Shown piece by piece: positions 1 to 6,127 of a stretch of 9,277 nt of DNA. A program made the position numbers and the translations under genes. Below the pieces are notes generated by a model. The model worked only from the letters and a program-made list of their open reading frames with translations, did no database searches and was not told where the DNA came from. Numbering within the stretch: position 1 is the stretch's first letter; each line of letters begins with the position of its first letter. The DNA comes from Hyphomicrobiales bacterium. Its GTDB lineage: Bacteria; Pseudomonadota; Alphaproteobacteria; Rhizobiales; Aestuariivirgaceae. Location: contig JALSNA010000328.1 in NCBI GenBank assembly GCA_026987255.1, forward strand, positions 1 through 9,277, given 5' to 3'.

Positions 1-685
1 TTTCGCGCACCGCCCTGGCTGCCCGCAGGGCCGCCGAATCCCCCTGCCAGACGATGCGGCCCTTCTCCAGGATGTAATGGTGCTGGGCGAGTTCCATCAG
101 GTCGCGGATGTTCTTGTCGATGATCAGCAGGGACAGGCCCGCCGCGCGCACCTGTTTCAGGGCCTGCCAGATGCGCGCCCTGGCCTGCGGCGCCAGCCCC
201 TCGGTGGCCTCGTCGAGAATGAGCAGGCGCGGATTGGTCATCAAGGCCCGGCCTATGGCCAGCATCTGCTGCTCGCCGCCGGAGAGCACGGCGCCGGAAG
301 CTGCCGCGCGCGCCGCCAGCTCCGGGAACAGCTCATGCACCCGCGCCAGCGTCCAGCCCTCTTCTGCCTTCGCCGCCGGGCGCGCCGTGGCCACCAGGTT
401 CTCGCGCACGCTCAGATTGGCAAAGATCTGCCGCCCCTCCGGCGCCAGGCCCAGCCCGGCGCGCGCCCGCACATGGGCCGCAAGATGGGTGATGTCACGG
501 CCGCAAAAGAGGATTTGCCCCTCCCAGGCGGGCAAAAGCCCCATGATGGTCTTCACCAGGGTGGTCTTGCCCATGCCGTTGCGCCCCAGCAGCGAGACGG
601 CGGCCCCCGGCGCAATGTCGAGACCGGCCCCGAACAGCACCTGGGCCGCGCCATGGCCGCCGCTGAGGTTGCGCACCTTCAGCAT
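1..685 (-). CDS. livF: Liv-type ABC transporter ATP-binding protein LivF (3' end cut by window edge)
   Basis: One of the two cytoplasmic ATPases that drive a Liv/HAAT-family importer. The 228 codons present run without a stop to the window edge, so only a few C-terminal residues should be missing given the usual 230-240 aa. Visible motifs are Walker A GRNGMGKT (34-41), the Q-loop region APEGRQIF (81-88), signature LSGGEQQ (134-140) and Walker B LLILDEAT (154-161). The segment after Walker B reads IIDKN (188-192) where classical LivF has LVEQN, so Lys191 sits at the switch position that is usually His in ABC ATPases and Gln in LivF. The ATG at 685 is preceded by GAGGAGG at good spacing and overlaps the livG stop by 7 nt, so translation is probably coupled. 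LivF rather than LivG is supported by the short length, the APEGRQIF segment and its last place in the operon. Confidence 0.93.
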   Translation of the reverse strand, partial: MLKVRNLSGGHGAAQVLFGAGLDIAPGAAVSLLGRNGMGKTTLVKTIMGLLPAWEGQILFCGRDITHLAAHVRARAGLGLAPEGRQIFANLSVRENLVATARPAAKAEEGWTLARVHELFPELAARAAASGAVLSGGEQQMLAIGRALMTNPRLLILDEATEGLAPQARARIWQALKQVRAAGLSLLIIDKNIRDLMELAQHHYILEKGRIVWQGDSAALRAARAVRE

Positions 686-1437
686 GGCGTATCCTCCTCG
701 CCCAGATAGGCGCGGCGCACCGCCGCATCGGCGCGGATCTGCCGCGGCGTCCCCGTGGCGATGATGGCTCCGGCCACCAGCACCGAGATGCGGTCCGCCA
801 GGGCAAAGACGGCGTCCATGTCATGCTCCACCAGCAAGATGGCGTAATGGTCCTTCAGGCCGCACAGCAGATCGACCATGTCCCGGCTCTCGCGCGGCCC
901 CAGCCCGGCCATGGGCTCATCGAGAAGCAAAAGCCGTGGCCGCCCGGCCAGCGCCATGGCCAGCTCCAGTTGCCGCCGCTGGCCATGGGACAGATCGCGC
1001 GCCTTTTCCTCTTCAACCTCCGCAAGCCCCACCCGCGCCAGCGCCGCGCGCGCCTCTTCCACCATGGCCGCCTCGCCGCGCACCGGCCGCCACATGCGCA
1101 AGGGGCTGCCCATCTGCGCCATGACCGCCAGCAGGGCATTGTCGAGCACTGTCATTCCGGCCATCGGGGAGGTTACCTGAAAGGCCCGCCCCAGGCCCAG
1201 CCGGGCCCGCTTGTGGGCCGCCAGGCGGGTGATGTCGCGCCCGCAGAGAAATATCTTCCCGGCATCGGGGCGCAGCTCTCCGGCGATTTGCGCGATCAGG
1301 GTGGTCTTGCCCGCGCCATTGGGGCCGATCAGCGCATGGGTTTCCCCGGCGCGCACCGCCAGATTGACCCCGGCGGAGACCTTCAGCCCGCCAAAGGACT
1401 TGTGCAGGTCATCGAGGCGCAGCAGGGGATCGTTCAT
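679..1437 (-). CDS. livG: Liv-type ABC transporter ATP-binding protein LivG
   Basis: Second cytoplasmic ATPase of the importer, 252 aa, the usual LivG length. Motifs in order: Walker A GPNGAGKT (38-45), Q-loop Gln87 in GRAFQ, signature LSHGQRR (149-155), Walker B LLLLDEPMAGL (169-179) and the switch His205 in LLVEHD. The signature starts LSHGQ rather than LSGGQ, which is common in LivG proteins. The C-terminal extension after the H-loop (ATGTPRQIRADAAVRRAYLGEE) is typical of LivG. The ATG at 1437 was chosen because it overlaps the livM stop as ATGA and has a GGGGGAG element upstream; the frame stays open a further 15 codons to 1482, but that start would lie well inside livM. It probably pairs with LivF as a heterodimer beneath LivH and LivM. 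Confidence 0.95.
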   Translation of the reverse strand: MNDPLLRLDDLHKSFGGLKVSAGVNLAVRAGETHALIGPNGAGKTTLIAQIAGELRPDAGKIFLCGRDITRLAAHKRARLGLGRAFQVTSPMAGMTVLDNALLAVMAQMGSPLRMWRPVRGEAAMVEEARAALARVGLAEVEEEKARDLSHGQRRQLELAMALAGRPRLLLLDEPMAGLGPRESRDMVDLLCGLKDHYAILLVEHDMDAVFALADRISVLVAGAIIATGTPRQIRADAAVRRAYLGEEDTPC

Positions 1438-2411
1438 GTCCGCGCTCCCCCGCTCCGGGTGGTGAAGACCCCCGCCTGCCACAGGGCGGCGAGAATGAGC
1501 AACAGGCCGAAGGGCAGATGCCAGTAGGTGGTGAAAGAGGACAGCGCCTCCTCCAGCAGCACGAAGAGCCCCGCTCCCAGCACCGGCCCCAGGATGCGCC
1601 CCGCGCCGCCCAGGATGACCATGAACATGAGCTCGCCCGAGCGCGGCCAGCTCGTCATCGCCGGGGTGATGAAGGCGGTGGAATTGGCCATCAGCGCCCC
1701 GGCCAGGGCGCAGATGGCCCCGGCCAGCACATAGGCCGCAAGCCGGATGCGCGTCACGTCATGCCCCAGGGCGGCCATGCGCCGGGCGTTCTCCCGCGCC
1801 CCGGCCAGCGCCAGGCCAAAGCGTGCATCGCGCAGCCGCCAGGTCATGACCAGCACCCCGGCCAGGATGACGAAGGCCAGCCAGTAAAGCTGCGCGGGAT
1901 TGTCCAGATCGATGCCGGGCAGCGCCGAGCGCACATCGAGCGTCAGCCCGTCGTTGCCGCCGTAGGTCTCCAGCGATTCCAGCAGGTAATAGATCATCTG
2001 GCCGAAGGCCATGGTGATCATGATGAAATGCACCCCTTTGGTGCGCAGGCTCAAGGCCCCTGTGACCAGGGCAAAGAGCGCCCCGGCCCCAACAGCCAGG
2101 GCGAAATGAAACAGGCCATTGTCCGAGGCCAGCCAGGATGCGCCGCCATAGATGGAATGATGGACGGGGATGCCCACGGCATAGGCCCCGATGCCGAGGA
2201 AGGCGGCATGGCCGAAGGAGACCAGCCCGCCCAGCCCCAGGATGATGTTGAGCGAGGCCGCCGCCATGGCCAGGATCACCAGCCGCGTTGCCAGGTCGAG
2301 CCAGAAAGGCTGGTGCGCCAGCTGCGCGATGAGCGGCAAAAGGGCAAGGGCCGCCATCATCGCCCCCTCCAGCCACCGCATCAGTTGCTTCAGCCGCCCT
2401 GACGCCTCCAT
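1434..2411 (-). CDS. livM: Liv-type ABC transporter permease LivM
   Basis: Integral inner-membrane permease of 325 aa. Many hydrophobic segments are visible from about residue 17 on. Family hallmarks are LGLGGLVSFGHAAFLGIGAY (58-77), GGNDGLT (151-157), the cytoplasmic coupling segment ALAGARENARRMAALGHDV (201-219) that should contact the ATPase, and SGELMFMVILGGAGRILGP (248-266). It forms the membrane channel with LivH. The ATG at 2411 lies 1 nt after the livH stop (TGA-G-ATG), with AAGGGGGCGGTGAG upstream, which points to coupled translation. The 3' end overlaps livG by 4 nt. Nothing appears broken or missing. Confidence 0.94.
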   Translation of the reverse strand: MEASGRLKQLMRWLEGAMMAALALLPLIAQLAHQPFWLDLATRLVILAMAAASLNIILGLGGLVSFGHAAFLGIGAYAVGIPVHHSIYGGASWLASDNGLFHFALAVGAGALFALVTGALSLRTKGVHFIMITMAFGQMIYYLLESLETYGGNDGLTLDVRSALPGIDLDNPAQLYWLAFVILAGVLVMTWRLRDARFGLALAGARENARRMAALGHDVTRIRLAAYVLAGAICALAGALMANSTAFITPAMTSWPRSGELMFMVILGGAGRILGPVLGAGLFVLLEEALSSFTTYWHLPFGLLLILAALWQAGVFTTRSGGART

Positions 2412-2412
2412 C

Positions 2413-3339
2413 TCACCGCCCCCTTGCGCGCGGCGGGAACAGTCCGCCTGGGCGCAGCACCAGAATGGCCGCCATGAGGATGTAGATGCTCATGGCCGAA
2501 ATGGCCGGGGCTGCCGTCTCGGCGATCTCGGCCGGAAAGGCCAGCTTGAACAGATCGTCCAGCCACGCCCGCCCCAGGGCATCCACCAGCCCCACCAGCA
2601 TGGCGGCGGCAAAGGCCCCTTTCAGCGAGCCGGTGCCGCCGATGATGATGACCACGAAGGCGACGATGATGATGTCCGAGCCCATGGACAAGGATGCCTC
2701 GGTGATCGGCGTGATCAAGGCGCCTGCCAGCCCCGCCAGCACCGCGCCGAGGATGAAGACCACCGCATGCAGCCGCGCCGTGTCCACCCCCAGCGCCTCG
2801 GCCATGGCGCGATTGGCCGCCGCCGCGCGCACCAGCATGCCAAAGCGCGTATGGTGCACCCAGACATAAAGCGCCGCGGCCACCGCAAGGCCGCTGAAGA
2901 TGATCACCAGCCGGTAGACTGGCAGCTCCACCACGCCCGCCGCCACCCGTCCTTGCAGCCAGGCCGGCAGAGCCACGGTGCGCCCCTCCACGCCCCAGAT
3001 CAGCATGGCCAGGGCATCGGCCAGCAGGATCAGCCCGAAGGTGGCCAGCACCTGCGCCAGATGGCTCTTGCCATACAATGGCCGCGCAACGAGCCGCTCG
3101 GTTGCCGCCCCGGCCAGCGCCACCAGCGGCAGCGCCAGCATCACCCCCAGCGGCCACGAGCCGCTCAGCGCCGCCAGCGAGGCGCTGATGAAGGCCCCCA
3201 GCATGTAGAAGACGCCATGCGCCAGGTTGACGAAATCGAGAATGCCGAAGACCAGCGTCAGCCCGGAGGCCACCAGGAACAGCAAGACGCCCAGCTGCAG
3301 GCCATTGACCAGTTGCGTGACGAACAAGGCGGTGTTCAT
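2413..3339 (-). CDS. livH: Liv-type ABC transporter permease LivH
   Basis: Integral inner-membrane permease of 308 aa, the usual LivH length. It begins MNTALFVTQLVNGLQLG and carries the family segment GLTLVFGILDFVNLAHGVFYMLGAF (residues 26-50). The coupling helix RAAAANRAMAEALGVD lies at 171-186, followed by IIGGTGSLKGAFAAA and a C-terminal LVLRPGGLFPP, all typical of LivH. The frame extends 8 codons upstream to a TTG at 3363, but I prefer the ATG at 3339 because no Shine-Dalgarno is visible for the TTG. The site before the ATG is itself weak (CGGCAGGTC). It is separated from livK by 133 nt carrying a terminator-like hairpin, so its expression is probably lower than that of livK. Confidence 0.93.
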   Translation of the reverse strand: MNTALFVTQLVNGLQLGVLLFLVASGLTLVFGILDFVNLAHGVFYMLGAFISASLAALSGSWPLGVMLALPLVALAGAATERLVARPLYGKSHLAQVLATFGLILLADALAMLIWGVEGRTVALPAWLQGRVAAGVVELPVYRLVIIFSGLAVAAALYVWVHHTRFGMLVRAAAANRAMAEALGVDTARLHAVVFILGAVLAGLAGALITPITEASLSMGSDIIIVAFVVIIIGGTGSLKGAFAAAMLVGLVDALGRAWLDDLFKLAFPAEIAETAAPAISAMSIYILMAAILVLRPGGLFPPRARGR

Positions 3340-3375
3340 GACCTGCCGATCCGGTTGCCGCAAAAGATGCGCGTG

Positions 3376-3405
3376 AAAAACGGGGCAAGGAGACTCCCTT
3401 GCCCC
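3376..3405 (-). terminator. Intrinsic terminator/attenuator between livK and livH
   Basis: Read on the minus strand: GGGGCAAGG, a 6-nt loop GAGTCT, CCTTGCCCC, then G and TTTTT. The stem is 9 perfect GC-rich base pairs (3397-3405 with 3382-3390) followed almost at once by five Ts (3380-3376), the standard layout of a Rho-independent terminator. It lies after the livK stop and 37 nt before the livH ATG, inside the operon. Partial termination here would give more binding protein than membrane complex, a known expression pattern for binding-protein-dependent transporters. The T tract is short, so some read-through is expected. Confidence 0.75.
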
Positions 3406-3472
3406 AGATTCGCCATCTGTCCGCCCCTGTCAAGAGCCGCCGGCGGCCCTTGCCCCGGTGCGGGCCCGCTGC

Positions 3473-4657
3473 TTACTTCAGCGGACAGTCCTTTGCATAG
3501 GGGTCCTGGTGGTTCTTCAGCACCGTCTTGACGGTCTTGAAGGTCCAGTTGCCATCGGCATCGGCCACCACCTCGCGCAGATAGAAGTTCTGGATCGGGA
3601 AGTGGTTGTTGCCATAGGTGAACTTGCCGCGCACCGAGCCGAAGTCGGCCCGCTCCATGGCGGCGCGGATGGCATCGGTGTTGCTCAGATCGCCCCTGGC
3701 TCCCTCGACGCCGGAGCGGATGAGATTGATGGCGTCATAGGCCTGGGCGGCGTAGAAGGAGGGATAGCGCCCATAGGCCGCCCTGAAGCTGGAAACGAAC
3801 TTGCGGTTGGCGGGATTGTCCATGTCCGGGCTCCAGAAATGGGTGGACTGCGACCCCAGCACCACCTTCAGCCCGGCCTTCTGGAACTTCGGCAGCGACA
3901 GCGCGTCGATGGTATAGACGGTGAACAGCTTCATGCTCTTGTCCAGCCCCGCCTGCTGGAACTGCTTGATGAAGGCCGCCCCGGCCTTGCCCGGATAGAA
4001 GGAGAAGATGGCCTGCGCGCCGGAGGCCTTGGCCTTGGCCAGCTCGGCGGAGAAGTCCAGTTGCGCGCCCTTGCCCCAGCGGGTGAAGTCCTTGCCCAGG
4101 ATCTTGCCCTTGAAGGTGCGCGACACGCCCGACACCATGTTCTTGCCCGCCGCATAGTTGGGATTGATCAGATAAAGGCTCTTGATGCCAAGCTGGTTGA
4201 GCACCTCGCCCATGGCCATGGGGATCTGATCGTTCTGCCAGGAGGCGGAGAAGAAATTCCTGTTGCACAGCTTGCCGGCCAGTGGCGAGGGCCCGGCATT
4301 GGCCGAGATCAGGAACTTGCCGGCATCCAGCGCCGGCTTGCGCGAGGCGAGCAGCACGTGACTCCAGATATAGCCGGTGAGGAAATCCACCTTGTCCTGC
4401 TTGATCAGCTTGACCGTCTTCAGCCGCCCGGTGTCGGGGCGAAAGCCATCATCCTCGATGATCAGCCGGACATCCAGACCGGCCATCTTGCCGCCCATGT
4501 TCTTCACCGCCAGTTTGGCGGCGTCCACCATGTCGCGGCCGATGACCGCCGCGGGCGTGGTCAGGGTGGTGACGAAACCGATCCTGACCTCCCCGGCGAA
4601 GGCGGCCACGGCGGACATGCCCAGAACCAGGCCGGTTGCGAGAAACTTGCGCATCAT
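3473..4657 (-). CDS. livK: Periplasmic substrate-binding protein of the Liv/HAAT ABC importer
   Basis: Type 1 periplasmic binding protein (Peripla_BP_6 type), 394 aa, which captures the ligand and delivers it to LivHM. A signal peptide is clear: basic MMRK, a hydrophobic core, and probable cleavage after AFA (residue 21). The mature protein begins GEVRIGFVTTL, as in the family. Further segments are SANAGPSPLAGKLC (118-131), SWQNDQIP (139-146) and NHFPIQNFYLREV (361-373). The only two cysteines, Cys131 and Cys391, could form a disulfide. From memory these segments resemble the subgroup tied to aromatic-acid uptake (for example the Nba-like group) more than classical LivJ/LivK, so the substrate is uncertain. 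Two ATGs are adjacent (4657 and 4654); GGGAGG lies 4 nt before the first and 7 nt before the second, so the second could be the true start. Confidence 0.92.
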   Translation of the reverse strand: MMRKFLATGLVLGMSAVAAFAGEVRIGFVTTLTTPAAVIGRDMVDAAKLAVKNMGGKMAGLDVRLIIEDDGFRPDTGRLKTVKLIKQDKVDFLTGYIWSHVLLASRKPALDAGKFLISANAGPSPLAGKLCNRNFFSASWQNDQIPMAMGEVLNQLGIKSLYLINPNYAAGKNMVSGVSRTFKGKILGKDFTRWGKGAQLDFSAELAKAKASGAQAIFSFYPGKAGAAFIKQFQQAGLDKSMKLFTVYTIDALSLPKFQKAGLKVVLGSQSTHFWSPDMDNPANRKFVSSFRAAYGRYPSFYAAQAYDAINLIRSGVEGARGDLSNTDAIRAAMERADFGSVRGKFTYGNNHFPIQNFYLREVVADADGNWTFKTVKTVLKNHQDPYAKDCPLK

Positions 4658-4681
4658 GATGCCTCCCTTTGGATTGCATGA

Positions 4682-4695
4682 CCTGCCCCGGCAGG
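4682..4695. promoter_or_regulatory. Inverted repeat (possible operator) in the livK leader
   Basis: CCTGCC-CC-GGCAGG is a perfect 6-bp inverted repeat with a 2-bp centre, 25 bp upstream of the livK ATG. It touches the weak candidate -10 box at 4694-4699, so a repressor bound here could block initiation. The loop is too tight for a good RNA hairpin, which favours a protein-binding site. Short GC palindromes also occur by chance in such DNA. Confidence 0.35.
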
Positions 4696-4722
4696 AATAG
4701 GAGCTCCGCCCCGCCCGCGCAA
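4694..4722 (-). promoter_or_regulatory. livK: Weak candidate promoter for the liv operon
   Basis: On the minus strand, TTGCGC (4722-4717) and TATTCC (4699-4694) are separated by 17 nt, the optimal sigma-70 spacing. Each box matches its consensus at only three of six positions. It is the best pair I could find upstream of livK. An activator-dependent or alternative-sigma promoter remains possible. Confidence 0.28.
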
Positions 4723-4795
4723 GCCAAATCCGTCCGTTGCAGCCTGGTTTTCGCAGCCCGGCGCGTGGCATGTTCGCTCTTCATTCTTTCATTCG

Positions 4796-4808
4796 CCGCG
4801 AATCGCGG
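4796..4808. promoter_or_regulatory. Perfect palindrome just upstream of rmuC
   Basis: CCGCGA-A-TCGCGG is a perfect 13-bp palindrome ending 13 nt before the rmuC ATG, in the rmuC/livK divergent region. It could be an operator for rmuC, or a small hairpin at the 5' end of its mRNA. It has no T tract, so it is not a terminator. The role is inferred only from symmetry and position. Confidence 0.35.
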
Positions 4809-4821
4809 TTAAACTGCCCAT

Positions 4822-6000
4822 ATGGACTTCTCCGCGACGGCACTCATCATCGGCCAAAGGGCCATCTCCTGGGGCGAACTTGCCCTGGCCGGCGCAGGCG
4901 CGGCCCTTTTCCTGCTGCTGCTGACCCTGATCATGAGCTGGCGGGCGGCGCGCGGGCGGGCGGGCGAGCACGAGGCGGCCCTGCGCCAGGCGCGCGAATT
5001 GCAAAGACAGATGGCGGAAATGACCGGCCAGATGCGTCAGCAGGCACAAGTCTCCTCGGCCCGCGATGCCCATCTGGCGCGCATGCTCACCGAGCGGCTG
5101 GACGGGGTCTCGGCGCGCCTCGGCCAGGGGCTGAACGAACAGGCCGAGCGCACCTCCGCGCACCTCAAGCAGCTGGCCGAGCGGCTGGCTGTCATCGATC
5201 AGGCCCAGGCCAACATCACCCGGCTGTCGGGCGAGGTGGTCACCTTGCAAAATATCCTGGCCGACAAGCAGACCCGCGGGGCCTTCGGCCAGGCGCGCAT
5301 GGAGGCCATCATCACCGATGCCCTGCCGTCCTCCGTCTACGAGTTCCAGCCCACCTTGTCCAACGGCACCCGGCCGGATTGCCTCATCCGCCTGCCCGAC
5401 AGCGAGCTGAAAATCGTGGTGGACGCCAAGTTCCCGCTGGAGGCCTTCGAGGCCATCCGCAAGGCGCCAGGCGAGGCCGCCCGCACCCAGGCCGTGCGCC
5501 GCCTGCGCACCGACATCGGCAAGCACATCAAGGACATCTCGGGCAAGTATCTCATCCCCGGCGAGACCCACGAGACGGCCATCATGTTCGTGCCTTCGGA
5601 GTCGATTTACGCCGAGCTATACGAGAACCATGAAGACCTGATACAGAAGGCCCACAAGGCGCGCGTCATCCTCGCCTCGCCCAATGTGCTCATGCTCATG
5701 GTGCAGACCATGCAGGCCATCTACAAGGATGCGCGCATGCGCGAGGCCGCCGGACTCATCCAGCGCGAGGTCGGCCATCTGCTGAGCGACGTGGAGCGGC
5801 TGCGCATCCGGGTGCTGGATCTGCAAAGGCACTTCGGCAAGGCCAATCAGGAGATCGACAAGCTGCTCATCTCCTCGGACAAGATTGCCCGCCGGGGGGC
5901 GAAAATCGAGAACCTGGAGCTTGAGGAAACCATGCCGGAAACCGCACCGGCGCCGGATACGGTGGAAGAAAAGACCAAACCGCGCATCGTGCGCTCCTGA
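4822..6000 (+). CDS. rmuC: RmuC-family DNA recombination protein
   Basis: 392-aa RmuC-family protein. In E. coli, RmuC limits recombination between inverted repeats; the family has a predicted PD-(D/E)XK nuclease-like fold. Residues about 18-40 form a single transmembrane segment. Residues 45-150 are rich in Gln, Glu, Arg and Ala and probably form a coiled coil. The RmuC core (about 140-345) shows LQNILADKQTRGAFG (142-156), PDCLIRLP (185-192) with Asp186, VVDAKFPLEAFE (199-210) with Asp201 and Lys203 as likely active-site residues, FVPSESIYAELYE (236-248) and VILASPNVLMLMVQTMQAI (262-280). The tail is acidic and Pro-rich. The ATG at 4822 is the first possible start after an in-frame TAA at 4810, and no convincing Shine-Dalgarno precedes it, so initiation may be weak or nearly leaderless. 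It diverges from livK. Confidence 0.95.
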   Translation: MDFSATALIIGQRAISWGELALAGAGAALFLLLLTLIMSWRAARGRAGEHEAALRQARELQRQMAEMTGQMRQQAQVSSARDAHLARMLTERLDGVSARLGQGLNEQAERTSAHLKQLAERLAVIDQAQANITRLSGEVVTLQNILADKQTRGAFGQARMEAIITDALPSSVYEFQPTLSNGTRPDCLIRLPDSELKIVVDAKFPLEAFEAIRKAPGEAARTQAVRRLRTDIGKHIKDISGKYLIPGETHETAIMFVPSESIYAELYENHEDLIQKAHKARVILASPNVLMLMVQTMQAIYKDARMREAAGLIQREVGHLLSDVERLRIRVLDLQRHFGKANQEIDKLLISSDKIARRGAKIENLELEETMPETAPAPDTVEEKTKPRIVRS

Positions 6001-6020
6001 CTCTAGGGTCAGGACTCATA

Positions 6021-6027
6021 AGGAGGG
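6021..6027 (+). promoter_or_regulatory. Strong Shine-Dalgarno sequence after rmuC
   Basis: AGGAGGG, preceded by A, is the closest match to the anti-Shine-Dalgarno complement in the window. It lies 20 nt after the rmuC stop and 7 nt before an ATG at 6035. No annotated long gene uses it, which is the main reason to consider the small ORF that follows. Confidence 0.45.
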
Positions 6028-6029
6028 AT

Positions 6030-6059
6030 GGCATATGCAGCATAAATCCTGCATATGCC
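6030..6059. repeat. Perfect 11-bp inverted repeat containing two GCATATGC palindromes
   Basis: GGCATATGCAG (6030-6040), an 8-nt AT-rich spacer, then CTGCATATGCC (6049-6059) form a perfect inverted repeat between the convergent rmuC and kinase genes. Each arm contains the self-complementary octamer GCATATGC, and the two octamers start exactly 20 bp apart, so the site is both an inverted and a direct repeat. No T tract follows on either strand. It could be a double operator, a recombination or structural site, or a Rho-assisted 3'-end hairpin. Confidence 0.6.
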
Positions 6060-6127
6060 GTGCAGATTCATGGGGCCTGATCTTGGGCCTCAGGCGCTCT
6101 TGCGGCGCGCATCGTCAAGATCGATGA
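6035..6127 (+). CDS. Possible small protein, 30 aa, downstream of rmuC
   Basis: This is a speculative small ORF. It starts at ATG 6035, 7 nt after the strong AGGAGGG site, and ends at TGA 6125-6127. It would encode 30 residues beginning MQHKSCICRADSW, with Cys6, Cys8 and Cys23, His3 and His26, a short hydrophobic stretch GLILGL (14-19) and a basic C-terminus. I recognise no family. The last 38 nt overlap the 3' end of the kinase gene on the opposite strand, and the start codon lies in the left arm of the inverted repeat at 6030-6059, so folding of the mRNA could hide it. With no promoter of its own visible, it would be read from rmuC transcripts. The ribosome-binding match could be chance. 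Confidence 0.25.
   Translation: MQHKSCICRADSWGLILGLRRSCGAHRQDR
6075..6095. terminator. Weak hairpin at the kinase gene 3' end
   Basis: GCCTGA (6075-6080) pairs with TCAGGC (6090-6095) across a 9-nt loop, and the right arm includes the kinase stop codon. No T tract follows on either strand. It could help define the end of the kinase transcript or a Rho-dependent end, but it is a weak candidate. Confidence 0.25.

Noticed and set aside
3340..3363. TTG start for livH at 3363
   Set aside because: It would add eight residues, but no ribosome-binding site precedes it and family proteins begin close to the ATG at 3339.
3408..3442. Possible promoter for livH within the livK-livH gap (TTGACA on the minus strand)
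   Set aside because: TTGACA is present near 3433, but at 17 nt spacing the would-be -10 is AATCTG, a poor match. It was not annotated, although a weak internal promoter cannot be excluded.
3436..3447. Palindrome GCCGCCGGCGGC after livK
   Set aside because: It is a self-complementary GC dodecamer with no loop room and no T tract, and it is easily produced by chance in this composition.
2191..3531. 446-codon open frame on the plus strand opposite livM and livH
   Set aside because: The product is rich in Gln, His, Arg and Pro with no domain, and it is antisense to two clear permease genes. Such frames are expected opposite high-GC coding DNA.
3458..4681. 407-codon open frame on the plus strand opposite livK
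   Set aside because: It lies antisense to an intact binding-protein gene with signal peptide and family motifs. Its composition is low in complexity and matches no family.
4737..5633. 298-codon plus-strand frame overlapping the rmuC start
   Set aside because: It is Pro/Arg/Gly-rich shadow translation in another frame; the rmuC frame carries all conserved family motifs.
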